Assembly: GCA_023334545.1 (NCBI GenBank)
Contig: JAADVB010000036.1
Span: 1-64,000 of the forward strand
Source of the DNA: Salisapilia sapeloensis
Lineage: Eukaryota; Oomycota; Peronosporomycetes; Peronosporales; Salisapiliaceae
Reading direction: 5' to 3'
DNA: 64,000 bases
Shown here: in pieces, positions 1-12,200 of the stretch
Numbering within the stretch: position 1 is the stretch's first letter
Layout of the letters: every line of letters begins with the position of its first letter
The notes under the pieces: model-generated
Databases searched by the model: none
What the model saw: only the letters and a program-made list of their open reading frames with translations
Told to the model about the DNA's origin: nothing
Made by a program: the position numbers and the translations under genes

Positions 1-165
1 ACTCAGGTCTTGTTTACTCCAAGAACGTCATCAATATGCTGCAACTCTCACACAGATCGTGCTACAGCGAGCATGGTAATCGAAACCTCGATTTCACCAG
101 ATGATGGAGCACGAGAGGCAATTTAGACAAAGAGCATGAAGTAACATCTTTACTGGCACCAATGA

Positions 166-979
166 TCACTTGTCTTTGTGCCATTCGTTCGTCGGGATAT
201 TTATATTGAAGTCTTTCATTAGGTTTCCAATGCCTAGTGGCAAAGCAAAATCGGCGATTCTCAGCGAACGTGGAATTGCCCGATTTAACTATCATGAATA
301 GAACTAGAAGAAGGTGCATTTTGTGATGTTACCGAATCGTTATTCAACGCGAATACAGTTTTAAAATTTACTCGCAATTCTAATCGACATAGAGCACCAT
401 GCAGCATTAGCCATAAGAGCCAAGTTGCACCATTAGTACCAATGCCCCAAACTTCATGGAAATCTGGGCGTACTTGAATTAAAGAGCTTATTATGCTTGA
501 CGATTGCATCTAGAAGTCGATAAGATGGTTGCCAAGGTTCCTTTGTCCTCAATCTTGATGCGCATACCTTGCTTCTTACCGTTCAACGACTGTAGCACTT
601 CGCCTAGCTGATAATCAGGTTAATCCTTTAATGAAAGTAATTCGACTCTACGATAGAAACTTTGGTAGCCGACAAATATGAACCCTCTTATTTGGCACCA
701 CGATTCAAATGTAAGCTACTCACCCGAAGCAAGCCAGCGTCAATCTCTTCCGCCCTGACAGTCAAAATGCTTCAACAGCAAAGACCTATCTACATGAGTA
801 ACAAAACTCCAGCTCAAAACATCAAATAGGCAAAACCAAACGCAATAATCCAAGAGTACACTCATCTGCATATATTTTCCAATCGCATCAAAATGTACAC
901 TTTTCTCTGCATGCCAATACCCAGTCCATTTTGTATACAGAGACATAAACGCGGGAAAAGATTCGTTCAAAATTCTCAT
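166..979 (-). CDS. Unrecognised multi-exon protein
   Basis: I do not recognise this gene. A chain of short exons on the minus strand keeps one frame through canonical splice sites: 724-754, 580-607, 474-509, 333-379 and a last exon 166-288 ending in TGA. They read IDAGLLRLGEVLQSLN, then AIVKHNKLFNS, then RVNFKTVFALNNDS, and finish SLRIADFALPLGIGNL...HKDK. The donors are GTGAGT, GTAAGA, GTACGC and GTAACA. The first exon is the weak part: I favour the ATG at 979 (MRILNESFPAF) spliced near position 917 to the acceptor at 755, but other joins are possible. The protein would be roughly 100-110 residues, soluble, with no signal peptide or membrane segment. The acyl-CoA-binding protein gene starts 178 bp away in the opposite direction. 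Confidence is moderate for a gene and low for its exact 5' end. Confidence 0.45.
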
Positions 980-1157
980 CGCATTTCAAATCACCTCTGT
1001 GCACTATGATTGGTGGCATAAACTTCAAGTAATAAAAGCTCATTTATTGGACAAAACTAATACGTACTTGCACGGTGTTGGTCAAAATACTTTGCGCGTC
1101 GATCTGGCTCAGTATCGAATTTGAATCCACGAGCGAGACCACACACTTCCTAGCACC

Positions 1158-1538
1158 ATGTCTGACCTCCAGAAGCAGTTTGAGGACGCCGCCGCCCTCG
1201 TCAAGACGTTCACCAAAAGCCCCGTACGCCACGCCTTCAACTTTATATCCACACAATAACCTAAATATAAAATTGCTCTAGTCGGACACCGAGAAGCTCG
1301 AGCTCTATGCTCTCTACAAGCAGGCCACGGTCGGCGACAACAACACGTCCAAGCCTGGCATGTTCGACATGACCGGCAAGGCCAAGTGGAACGCCTGGGA
1401 AGAAAAGAAAGGTACCTTGTTTACTATATCATGTCAAAGCTCGTATCTGATGATGTCATACCCACAGGCATGTCGTCCGAAGATGCCATGACCAAGTACA
1501 TTGAGGAGGTCAACCGTCTTAAGGAGACATACGCCTAA
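1158..1538 (+). CDS. Acyl-CoA-binding protein (ACBP)
   Basis: A small cytosolic carrier that binds long-chain acyl-CoA esters and buffers the acyl-CoA pool. Three exons (1158-1223, 1282-1411, 1468-1538) join in frame to give about 88 residues, the usual ACBP length. The family's hallmark helix 2 and loop are clear: [14 protein letters not shown], then [14 protein letters not shown] and a final helix [16 protein letters not shown]. The Tyr and Lys residues that hold the CoA adenine and phosphate in known ACBPs are present in this stretch. Introns are 58 and 56 nt, with donors GTACGC and GTACCT and acceptors CTAG and ACAG. A GCTCATTTAT element at about 1038, reminiscent of the oomycete initiator, lies 120 bp upstream. 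Identification is confident. Confidence 0.93.
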
Positions 1539-1727
1539 ACTGTTTCCGATTTGCATAACTGTCCATCAACGACAATCTGATCACGCAATGTGAAAACGAA
1601 ATAAAAAGCTTTTCCGTACCACATTCCACTGGACAATTTAAATGTATTTCCTCCTTGTCATGTAAGCTACCGATGTGCAGTAAAAGAAGGTGATAAAATA
1701 CGCTACGAGTATCACATCCTATGCCAT

Positions 1728-3314
1728 CTACTGCCTCAGCACTCTTCGATCGATCTTGGCTTCCATACGTGCGACGTCCGTCATGAGCTTATTCAATTGC
1801 GTCGAGTGCTCTCCGATGGTATTCGACAGCTCAATCTGTTGTGCAGCTAATTGCTGCTGTGTCTCTGTGTTCTGCGTTAGCAGTTTCATCAGTAGTACTT
1901 CCATTTGCTCGCCCATGCCAGCCTTGGAAGCTGCCAGTCTCGTCTCCTCTTGATTCGACTGAGGCGCTTGGGATGACGTGACGAGAGACGAGTTGGATGC
2001 AGACGACATGACAGAGGGCATGGATGACGTCGGTGCGATCGAAGCGCATTCGTCCAACTTACAAGTCTTGTTCTTTGCCGGCGCCTTCTCTTCCAAGTCT
2101 TTCGGTCGAGGAAGACTCTCCGCCGCGGCACGTGCCAATCGCTCTAGGATCGCTAGGAAGCATGACTCTCGAGGTCGAGTGTCCAATACAAACACCGATC
2201 CGACAGCATGACCTGTAGTTGGGTCTAGGATCGGTGCTGAAGCGTAGAAGCGAACTTCAGCAGCACCAAGTACGAGTGGATTCGTGGCAAATCGTTCATC
2301 TTGGAGGGTGTCCAGGACAGCAATGGACTCTTTCAGTGGAATCACATGGGCACACAAGGAGATTTTGCGTGGAATGACTTTGTGGGCAAGTCCAGCCGTG
2401 GCTTTAAACCACTGTCGATGCTCGTCGAGGAAGCTGACGGCCGCCATCGGACACCCGAGTCGAGCTTTTGCCAATTCACAAATCATGTCGAAAGGCTTTT
2501 CTGGTGCCGTGTCCAGGATTTGAAGATTCATTAGCGCTTGCAGACGCTCTGGTTCATCATCAGTCATAGGAGGCTTGGGCCATGGGTGCATCCATTCATC
2601 CTCATCCTCTTCCTTGGAAACGGCGACGGACTCCTTGCGCTGGTTCGACTCATCGGTGCGAGAGTCGAAGCGATTCGTATGAGCAAAGACACTGAGGCCA
2701 CCGATGGAACCTCCATCACTTGTGCAGTACGAGTCTTGGTAGTTGCGTAGTTGACGTAGTAACTCTGCTTCCGGTTCCTCTTCCTCCAACTCGTTTCGTC
2801 CTGATGGGGGCGAGTGCAAGTGGGAACGGACCCACTCTTGAGACTGCTCCGTCGGAGACGCCGACTGTGGCGAGTACGACGTCGACATCTTCTGAGAGTG
2901 TGTATGCGTGAACAGGCACGAGATACAAACACGGACACGAGTTTGTCCGATGGATGGTAACATGGCGTTCTTATGGAGCGTACAATTGCTGCAGACGACT
3001 TCACCACACTAGAGGGCAGTTGTAAGATCGGATCGTAAAGATAGAAGAGGGAAGCAAGTTACCATGCGACAGTGGTGCTTCCGACGGAAGGCTCCAAATG
3101 TCCGTGTACAGACATAGCAAAGACATCGTTCGTGATCCGCGACCCAGTCAGCAGGATCCACGAGGTGCTGGATGAGCACGTCGGAATTGGGCGGCGATGT
3201 CGTACGAGGCATGTTTACTTCGACGTGTGATCTGTCGAGCAATTCGCGAAATGAGCTCCTTGATCGGGCGATTGCAAAAGGAACGAGTCGGTCATCTGAA
3301 CTTACTTGAACCAT
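1728..3314 (-). CDS. FYVE zinc finger plus GAF domain protein
   Basis: Probably a PI3P-binding endosomal protein. Two exons (3063-3314 and 1728-3008) are joined by a 54-nt intron that cuts through the FYVE finger: CYVCTRTFGAFRRKHHCRM lies before it and CGEVVCSNCTLHKN, then VRVCISC, after it. The RRKHHCR basic motif that contacts PI3P is intact. A GAF-type domain follows (ILDTAPEKPFDMICELAKAR to GSVFVLDTRPR), then Ser-rich linkers and a C-terminal coiled coil of about 60 residues. The FYVE-then-GAF order is common in oomycetes (from memory). The ATG at 3314 is uncertain: a second ATG at about 3212 (MPRTTSPP) is a plausible start, and a GTAAGT just after 3314 may mean an upstream exon exists. 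No enzymatic residues are visible. Confidence 0.82.
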
Positions 3315-3533
3315 TGGAACATTAGGCGATTGCGATAGACTCCTCTCTCCATGTTACATTCGAAAACGAGTCTCTAGCCGGAGAAGTATGGAAGAACAGA
3401 ATCGACTTACAAGTAGAAAAAATAAACAGTACAGTTCCTGCATGACGTTATTGTTCGTGCGACTCTGCTAGACATCTATTTCTACCTTGAAGCCACCACA
3501 GCCTCTCAAGATTCTCCCAGTCCGTCACGCACA

Positions 3534-4957
3534 ATGTTCCGTCTGTGGGAAATCGTCGTCTCTGCGGTTGCCATCACCAGCGCGACATTCCTCACCCACC
3601 CTCTCCTATCCAGTCTACTCTCAGCCATTCGTGCCCGTGTTGGCAAGAGCTTTCAGTACGTACCGCGATGTATCGCACAAACAATCAGAATTTAACCCAG
3701 CTACAGATGGCTCGGTGACGTCCAGCGCTACGTTCTCGTCTCTTTTTCATGGCTGCTCATCACGCTCGTATGGCGCTTTTCGCTTTTAAATATCATCGGT
3801 CTAGCAAAATATGACATCGCCGTGGACTGCATGAACTTCGTGTCGGCCGTTCCACTCGTCATTGCGACGTTCGCGATGCGCCGAGTTATCACGAATGTAC
3901 GACTATACTTCCTCCTTTCTTCTATCGGAGCAACCGTCCTGACATTAATCGAAAAAGGTTCTCGTTCGTAGGTTCGAGTGGGACCGAGACGCTTCCGACT
4001 ATGACGTCCGGATATTCATCTTGACTGAAACGACTACAGTACGTCTTCCCCTGCGTTTCCATTTCCTACCCTTCGACTCATATCAGTCTAGTTTTTCTGC
4101 CTCGTTGCAATCGTCATCGAGATCTTCTACATCTTTTTTGCATCAAGCGAAATCGCTAGCTTTATCCTCTTTGACCTCCTTCTTTCCATTGAATTTCTAG
4201 CACTAGTCGGCGGATACACTATGGTACGTCTCCTTTCCATCGATTGAATATTTCTCGACCGCAAGTAACTTTTGGAACAACGAAAAGCTCAAGAACATGG
4301 GCATCGGACTCTTCCTCATGTTTGCCGAACCTTTTCGCACCGGTAGTTTCTGCTGCGTGCAGGGCATGGCTGGATACATTGACAAAGTATCGCTGCCTCG
4401 CACGGTCATGCGGCGTCGAGATGGCTCGCGCGTCTACATTCCTAACGGCATCTTCGCCGACTCGTACCAAGTGACGCGAGACGAGGCGGATACATATACC
4501 TGCAACTTTCTCATCCGTGTCGATCCGAGCACGCCTGCAGACAGCTTACAGCGACTCGTCGAGAAACTTCAGATCGACTTGCTAGAGATCGCAGAATCTG
4601 TGCCTGCAAGTGCAGTCTCCACTTCCGGCGTGAGCGCCAGCGAAGCGATGACGACGCCACGTTCGATCCGAGCGAGTAACTATAGCTTCCTTAGTCATGC
4701 GGAAACCTTGCCGGAAGAGAAAACACTACGTGTCTACTTGTTTTCCATGTACACGATCAAAGTAGCCGTGAGCTTAGACAAGGACAAGTTCACATCCGTC
4801 GAAGAAGCAAAGACAGAGGTGCGTTCATATCCATCATATCACGAGTACAAGCATCAAGTACTCACTAGTATACAATTATATTAAATGGTAGATGAACTTT
4901 ATAATCATCAAAGTCATGGAGACGCTCCAGATCCAGTCGAGTGCAGCGTATGCCTAG
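3534..4957 (+). CDS. MscS-like mechanosensitive ion channel, copy A
   Basis: Membrane channel of the MscS superfamily, expected to open under membrane tension. Six exons: 3534-3655, 3707-3896, 3958-4038, 4092-4223, 4288-4818 and a short last exon at about 4892-4957. There are hydrophobic helices at the N-terminus, around LLITLVWRFSLLNI, FVSAVPLVIATFAM and AIVIEIFYIFF, then a pore-lining-like segment (LKNMGIGLFLMFAEPFRTG) and the beta domain with VYIPNGIFADSYQVTR, the eukaryotic equivalent of the MscS V-P-N motif. The protein has about 370 residues. The last exon is the least certain; other acceptors near 4913 open a different frame. It lies tail to tail with a paralogue (5237-6620) that keeps introns at the same positions. 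Ion selectivity and membrane cannot be told from sequence. Confidence 0.8.
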
Positions 4958-5236
4958 TACTCCCTCGTCATCCCTCTTCACCTGCAGACTGCTGTCGTCG
5001 ACGTCGGACGCCACTACGATACAAGCTCTCGGACGGAATTCGCTCGCTAGTGTACTGTGTCGTATCGCTTCGAGCATCCTCATCTACCTCCCGACTCGGC
5101 ACGCCAGACGCACTGACCGGCAGTCGTGGTCGGTCAAGTGGACTGGAACTATGCCCCACCTCTTGGACGTTAATTCCATTCGTTTCCAAGACATCTAGGA
5201 CCTCGAGCACCGTCTATACATGATAAATCGCTTAGT

Positions 5237-6620
5237 CTAGATCAGTCTACAAGCACAGTCGATCGATCGTACACTTGTCTTTTCGTTTAAAAACTGTTTG
5301 ATATGACGCTCTTGGGAGAAGTACACGACGTGGACGATGTATGGTGCCACGACACTGACCCAGAACCCAGTGCTAGACCCGTGGTTGCTTCTCTTGTTCT
5401 GAGCTAGCCTGGACTGCTCATACACGCGGAAGAGGTCCCATCCACCCTGTGGACGTGTATCGAGAGCAAGCGCAGTGCTCTTCCTCTTGGTCAGCTGACC
5501 ATGCTGCCATTGATTTAAGTTATTGTCAAGTGTCTGGATGATGTCTCGGATCTGACTGGACGTCGTGCCATGATGCAAGTGGATGGAGACAATGCACTTG
5601 CGATCGAGCATCTTAGTACGAACCTCCAGTGCGTTCTCTAACAACAATCCATTCGGGATATACACAAGACTCTTATCGTACTTTCGAAGGGAAAAGCTTT
5701 GGAGATAAATACGCTCCACGACACCTTCATGACCTTTAAAACGTACGTGAAGACCGGAACGAAGCTGCTCATCCAGCATTGCCATGAGTCCACCCATGAT
5801 ATTCTTGAGCTAGATCGTATTAGAGGATGGACTTGAGGATCATAAGACATCAAACGTACCCATGAATGACCACCTAAGAGAACGACGAGCTCTACTACAA
5901 GCACTGCGACGGTGGAAATGTCGGAAGAATTGTACTTGGAGATTTGTCCGATCTCATTCACCATAAAGGTCGAGACGACCGTGACAACCAAAAGGACTTT
6001 AATCACCTACACTGGATGTTAGATATGAAGAGAGAGAGAGGACGTTAGTAGACGTACGCTAATCCCTTCCGTAATGATCATAGCGCGACTATAGTCATCG
6101 TCATCCTTGTTCGCGGCACGGTTCCACCCTTTCCATCGCACGATCCCCTAGTAGATCCTACCATGAGCATGCACTCTAGACTTGTACTAGGCGTACGTAC
6201 CCAAGTGATGTAGTTGCAGAGACACACGACGGTCCAAACGAGCGGAATGCCGAGTAGAATTTTCGTCGCACTGTCGATCATATCATTATCGACGCTCAAG
6301 AGCGAAGCCAAGGTCATGGTGTAGAAGCTGCCCCATGCTAATAAGACAAAAACGACCCACGAGAGCGGTCGAAGAAGGTTTTTCTCAAACTCTTTGATCC
6401 ACACCTGCATGCTCTGGAAGACTCGACTCGCCAGTCGGAGCGTGAACCGGACAACCTCGACACGCAGCAAAAACGAGATCACGAGCAGGATGAGACCTAG
6501 GACGATACGCCACTCATCTCCTCGACTTGAAGACCCATAGTATGCTTCAGCACTCTCGCTGCCAGCACTATCATCGCCGACGCTAGCGCCATCACTCCCA
6601 CTAGCGCTCCGAGAGGACAT
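5237..6620 (-). CDS. MscS-like mechanosensitive ion channel, copy B
   Basis: Paralogue of the facing channel at 3534-4957. Four exons (6201-6620, 6058-6147, 5860-6006, 5237-5809) keep one frame. It has an acidic Ser/Gly-rich N-terminus, transmembrane helices IVLGLILLVISFLLRV, LSWVVFVLLAWGSFYTM and LLGIPLVWTVVCLCNYI, then VIKVLLVVTVVSTFMV and VAVLVVELVVLLGGHSW, and the MscS core LKNIMGGLMAMLDEQLRSG followed by RIYLQSFSLRKYDKSLVYIP and NGLL. Length is about 409 residues. Introns fall at the same places relative to the motifs as in copy A, so the duplication postdates intron gain. Its start codon is only 30 bp from the start codon of the divergent SET-domain gene. Start ATG at 6620 (MSSRSASGSDG) is chosen because it opens the exon with family-like spacing. 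Confidence 0.83.
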
Positions 6621-6650
6621 TTTCAATAGTGAAATCAAGTTAAAACACGA

Positions 6651-8184
6651 ATGAGCACACTTAAAGACAAGAATATGACCGAGGAACCACTGCATCGGTT
6701 TATTACCTCTCATGCAGACATCGTTGATGTACATGACTCTATCGATCCATTGGCAGCATTGCCAGAGGTCTATGGTGATAATGATCGAACGATATCGGCG
6801 ATAAAAGACGTTGAAAAGGCCCAAAGCTTAGTCACGCTCCGGCGTGGGAGCTACTTGAATGGCTCCGAGTGGCGAAAGTCACTCCAGGAGAGTCATCCAG
6901 AGGCTTATGAACCCCTTCTCAAGGAACTTGAGACCAAGTCTCTCTCTCCAACTGTGCAAACGGTTGTTGCGCTATTGGCTGAATGCAGCAAAGAGGAGAG
7001 TGCCTACCAAAGCTACATTAATCAGCTCCCAGCTTCTGTCCCACTACCACTGACTTGGACACAAGAACAACAAGACAAGCTACGACCCACTGCTGCGTAG
7101 GCTTCCATACTTCTAGTTCTTTACAGTTGTACGGGTGTAATGGAGATGATCTAGACACTTGCTCATGGATAGTGATCTCGTCCAGAGCCTGTACGCCACG
7201 TTTGCGTCTCCACTCATGTCCAAGTTTCCATCCGTCTGGACGGAAGAGTATAGGACACTGGACAAATTTCAATGGGCATATACCATCGTTTCATCACGGT
7301 AGACCTCTATCTACTCTAACACGGAAGTGGAATCGAATAACCATCCGATGGATAATAGAGCCTTCCAGCCTAGTGGTATATCGGATCCGACTCTTCTACC
7401 GCTCATTGATATGGCCAACCATGATCCGGATGAGCCTACGGCAGAGATTCAAGCCACTGACGACAGTAGCTTCCAGGTTCGTCTCATATCCATCCGAGTA
7501 GATCGCAAGTGAAGTAGACACTTATATCTCTTGTAGCTAGTAGCTTTACAGCATGTAGCTACAGGAAAGCCAGTGACCATCTCATACGGAGACTTGTCTA
7601 ATGCAGAGGTACACAATCATCTTGCACCTATAACCCTCCCCACACACATGAAGGAACTAAACTACTTTCTTGTGTAGCTCTTGTGCAAATATGGCTTCGT
7701 GCTGTCGACGCCATTGCCATCGGATGTCGTCATCGTCTCAAGTAGTGAGCTATTTGCGACTTATAATATCGTCGCTGGTGAGGAAATGCTTCAAGCTGAG
7801 GATGCTCCACCTCGAAAGAAACAAAGAGTAAAGGGCAAAGGAAAACGAAAAGGAAAGCAGAAAGCAAAGGCACGGCATGAAGATGACGGAGTCGTCTTCC
7901 GACTCCATAGTGATGCTGAAAAGGAATATGGACTGGCAGACGGTATCGTGGATTACATCACCGAAAAGAATTGGCCTCTAGAGGCACTGGAAGAAGCGCT
8001 TACGCTCTTGTTGCGAAGTAAGGATAAAGAGTACAGTGAAGCATTGGAATCGACTGCCGAAAGCGATATCGACCATCAAGTCCAAACGATCCTCACACAC
8101 GAGCGTTCTATCTGCCGACGCATACTACTCGGTCTACTATCCCTCGAGGAGGAAAGTAGCTCCGAAGGAGAGCAGGATGACTAG
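6651..8184 (+). CDS. SET-domain protein-lysine methyltransferase (SETD3/SETD6/Rubisco-LSMT class)
   Basis: Transfers methyl groups from S-adenosylmethionine to lysine (or histidine, in SETD3) of a non-histone protein. Five exons: 6651-7096, 7155-7298, 7359-7476, 7537-7608 and 7678-8184. The split SET domain shows the class motifs in order: FQWAYTIVSSRAF, LLPLIDMANHDPD, then ISYGDLSNAELLCKYGF, which forms the SAM pocket and the catalytic-Tyr region. A C-terminal substrate-binding-like helical region follows, interrupted by a lysine-rich insert (KKQRVKGKGKRKGK) that could be a nuclear or nucleolar signal. The second intron is exactly 60 nt and begins GTAGAC, so reading through it would meet a stop in frame. 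The protein has about 428 residues. The start could also be the downstream ATG at 6675. The substrate cannot be inferred. Confidence 0.85.
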
Positions 8185-8400
8185 CAAGCTTGTACCTCCA
8201 AAGAACCAATCTAGAAAAGTATCCTTTCCAACCAATGAGCATGCAGATAGAGATTTTTTAAAGTATTATCAAATCAAGATGCATAAATTGATATGTTGCA
8301 GCTTATCCACCAATAAAAATAGTCTTGTCGAATGGTTGGCTGCTGAGTTTGTGCTCTTGGCCTCGGAGCTCATCTCCAGTATCTCTTCTCGAGCACCAAG

Positions 8401-9148
8401 AGTACGTCTACGCTCTGCCTTGCGTCGATATCGTTCCCAATCTAATGTATATGTCCTGTAGTGAAATTCAACACGGCCGTCTCCTCGTCTCGCCGCAAGG
8501 CACGCAAGGCACACTTCTCTGCGCACTCGACCCAGCGTCGTGTGCTCATGAGCGCCAACCTCTCCAAGGACCTGCAGAGCAAGTACAATGTAAGTTAGTG
8601 GTTCCGTCCTGCTTTGGGCACCCACTTCTTTCTTTTGGCGTGTAAGTCCATGTCAGTTCGGACCTTCCTCCACTGGCACTTCATGGCATCGTACCTGTTG
8701 TCGACGTAAGTGCGTCTCCTTGTCCATTGTCTGTCGTGCTCTTCGAGCACGATGATAGAGGAGCAGCATGGAGTTGGTCGGTTATGACTGGCGACCTACA
8801 CTGCCACCCACTGTCGTGAATTAAAATGCTCATCTATATTTCCTATCTCAGGTCCGCTCGATGCCGATCCGCAAGGAGGACGAAGTTACGGTTGTCCGTG
8901 GCTCCTACAAGGGCCGTGAGGGTCGTGTGACCTCGGTCTACCGTAAGAAGTTCGTCATCCACGTCGAACGTGTCGTTCGCGAGAAGGCCAACGGTGCCGC
9001 CGTCCCGGTTGGCATCGATGCTTCCAAGGTCATCATCACCAAGCTCAAGCTTGACAAGGACCGCAAGAAGATCTTGGAGCGCAAGAGCCGCTCTGGCGAG
9101 AAGGCCAAGTTCACCGAACAGGACGTCGCCATGGCCAACGTCGACTAA
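8401..9148 (+). CDS. 60S ribosomal protein L26 (uL24)
   Basis: Structural protein of the large ribosomal subunit near the exit tunnel. The coding sequence reads [20 protein letters not shown]...[15 protein letters not shown], then [17 protein letters not shown] (KOW motif [20 protein letters not shown]), ending AMANVD; about 143 residues, full length. The start codon is split: the A (8401) ends a mostly untranslated first exon, a 60-nt GTACGT...TGTAG intron follows (8402-8461), and TG (8462-8463) opens exon 2. Exon 2 is 8462-8589 and exon 3 is 8852-9148. The second intron, 262 nt, is large for this window. G+C is visibly higher in the coding part than in the neighbours, as expected of a highly expressed gene. 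Identification is certain; the split ATG is the only reading that gives the conserved MKFN start. Confidence 0.93.
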
Positions 9149-9277
9149 GTATGCCAATGGTTTAGCGAGATGGTAGCTTGATCAGCTTCACAATTTGTTA
9201 ATCTGGTGGAATACAAAGCTCGAACGAGAAGAGATATGATATCTCCAATGTTTTATAGTTCTTTAGACTCTCGTCTA

Positions 9278-12200
9278 TTAGGAAAGTTTCTGTAGCTCTT
9301 CTGCTATCATATTCCGTAGCGATCGTGCTGGTTGATCGGAGGCCAGCTCGACGAGTAATCGGATGAAGTCAGCTTCACGTTCTTCGTGTTCTTGCAGAGC
9401 TAATGCCTGGGTTTCTAGACGCTGCACGAGTTGGATAGTTGCGGGAACTAAATGTGGTGCTGATCGTTTCACACCAGTTCGAACTTCATTCGCTACGGTC
9501 TGCAGGTCCCTTTGTTTTACATTGTCTTCGTAGTACTCGTCATCTTCCTTTATCGTCGGTTTCTTTAGTTGTTGACCGTGTTTCTTCATAAAGGTGGCTA
9601 GCATTTCAGACTTGTCGCGTTTCTAAAGAGCAAGTGAGCATTCTACTCTTTCATCTAGTGGGTCAAATAGCACTCTACCTTGTCGATAGAAGCGATGTGT
9701 GCCCTACAAGATTCCAATTGAGCAGCATACTCGTTCTTTTCTGCTGCTAAGCTTTCGTTTTCTTCATTTAATTGTCTGATTTGGTCTTCTAAAGTCTGAT
9801 ACTCTGCTACCAAACGCTGTGTTTGTAGACGCGTGGTCACCAGCTCCTTCTCCTTTCCGGCGAGCTCCCTAGACTCAGTAGCAAGTATGGAAATCAATAC
9901 CAAGTAGATCATATCAGAGTAATAGTTATCTACCTAGACACTTTCTCCAGTCGCTTTGTTGACTCGGACGCGACTTTGCTGTTGACTTGGAAATGTCGTT
10001 CTCTCCGTCGATAATCAGCTAGCTGCTTCTCCATTGCGTTCCGCTCTTCAATTGCGGCTTGATACTTCTTACGCAGCTCAGCACTACCACTTCCTCGACT
10101 CGAGGCCGAGGGCTCAGCTAGCTAGTACGTCATGGAAACCTTGGCGTTAAAATGCATCGACCGTTAGAAAAAGGATCTGATCAAAGTGCAAACCTGTAGT
10201 TCAAGCGCAACATTTCGTGATCGAGCAGCGTTTAAACCACTTTGTAGCGTCTTGATTTCTTGTTCGTACTGCTCAAAGATCTTCGACGGCACGGCCGACT
10301 GATGTTGCAACGCCCGCAGTTTTTGACGTAACCTTAAGTAGGAGAGCTTAAAGTCTTCCATTTGAAGCTCATATCGCGTACGCCCTTCCTCCATTGCTCG
10401 TTCAGCTTCTACAGCTCGTTCTTCTGCGTCTTCTTGCTGTCGTTGCTGATCCTGCACGACTGACAGCAAGGTTTGATAATTCTTACGGAGTAAATTTGCT
10501 TCCTGAGCCTTGACTTTTGCAGCCGTTTCCGCATCCAAGCCACTCACATCGGGGGGAGCTGGAACCTTGGACGGTATATTTGCCTCATATAACGCTGACT
10601 TTACATCACGCCTGGTTCTTGTGAGCTCCTTTGAAGGCGAGTATGGTGGAGCTGGTGGTGGCTGCTCATTATCATCTACAGGCGCACTCTCTGGGCCCTG
10701 ATCATTACCAAGACCACCGTTCGAGCTTACAAGTGGACCCTGATGATCTATTGCTTGACCTGGTGGTGGAGATGCCATACCCCAAGAAGAGCTATCAGAA
10801 TTATCGGATACTTCTTTGTCTTCTGAATAGTTTGTGCAATACTGCTTGCGACTTGATGCTGCATCTTCGGTAGGTGATTCTATCGCCGCTTGATGGATTA
10901 GGCGCAATAGCTCATTCCGATCCCAAAGCGAATGATCTTCATGCCCATCATCTTTGTTACCACCAGCTAAAAGATGGGCACCATCCAGTAGTTCCCCTTC
11001 TTGTGTGCACGGAATGAACAAGGATTCTTCAATTGCAGCAAGTGTGTCATTCGGAGCCATCTCAGTTGGCATGCAACGACGTACGGCATCGGTAGGTGGA
11101 GAACCACCGAGAATACTGTTTCTGCGCTGGGAATAGGACTCTAACCAGCTCATTGTCGACGATGGACTGATCTCAGACTTGGACATTTCCTTGACACTAC
11201 CATGTAAGTCGCTAGTAGAGTGCTGAGTAGGCAATTGAAATGATCGTTTACAAGGTGCTTCATGCTCTGCCCGGGGGTTTGATTCCGTCATGCTTCCAGG
11301 AGCTGTACTTGGTCTACAGAGTATATCGAACGTTGGAGTTTCAAATCCCAAGTCTGCAAAAGAGAGACCTCCCCGAATGTGACACTTACATACATAGCCT
11401 CGTACGGCAACTAGTGCATCCAATAGTTGTTTACTTTCATTCAAGCTTGGTCTGTAGTCGACGACGTTGACAAAGACAAAGTTTTGAAAGTTCATTGTCA
11501 ACAATGGTCGAAGAAATTTACTCAGCATCGTACAGTCATGGACTGAAGATGGCGGTGCTAAAGGGCCATTAACTTTATCTGTATCTGAAGTTGCGTGATG
11601 AGATAAGCTGCTTCCTGCATTCATATTCAAGAATAAGTTGTATAGTTCATCTTTCTCTTGAATCGAAATTGGTTCTTGAAACTCTTTCGCGTCCACCACA
11701 TCCACGAGATGTAACATACTGATCTGACCGTGATGAAAGACGGAGAGTCGAAAGAAGAAATGGGCATGATCAGCAGTACCTTTTTGTATAATCCGATTCG
11801 TCTTTGCTAGTTGAAGGATCGACATGGCTGTCGATAACGAATCAGCATGAAGTGTAGTAAAAGTAAAAGGATTCCTAGTCACCCCTGTGTCTTGCTGTGA
11901 AGCTTTAGAGGAGTAAAAGAGATCTTTGACAGTATTGTTCACGACGATCCAACTACTTAGTCCTAGCTGCAAGTTACCGTCAGGTACCATGCCAAATACC
12001 TCTTGCAGGACTCGTCCACATTGACCAAAGAGGTCAAACATAGTCTCTAAATCCAATTTCTGTCGTATCGCCTCCGCAGATCCTGTGCTCTTCCCAAACA
12101 ACAATCGAAACTTCTGCGTCGGGTGGACACCACAAGCAATGACGTTCGAGTTTATCCCTCGCACAGCATTCTCCACCGCTGGTGCAGTCACTCTTTCAAA

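Noticed and set aside
7299-7358. In-frame TAG in the SET gene as evidence of a pseudogene
   Set aside because: A canonical 60-nt intron (GTAGAC...AATAG) removes it and creates the family motif SSRAF, so the gene is intact.
8590-8851. Possible intronic snoRNA in the large RPL26 intron
   Set aside because: A GATGATAG stretch recalls a C box, but I could not find a matching D box and terminal stem; not enough to call.
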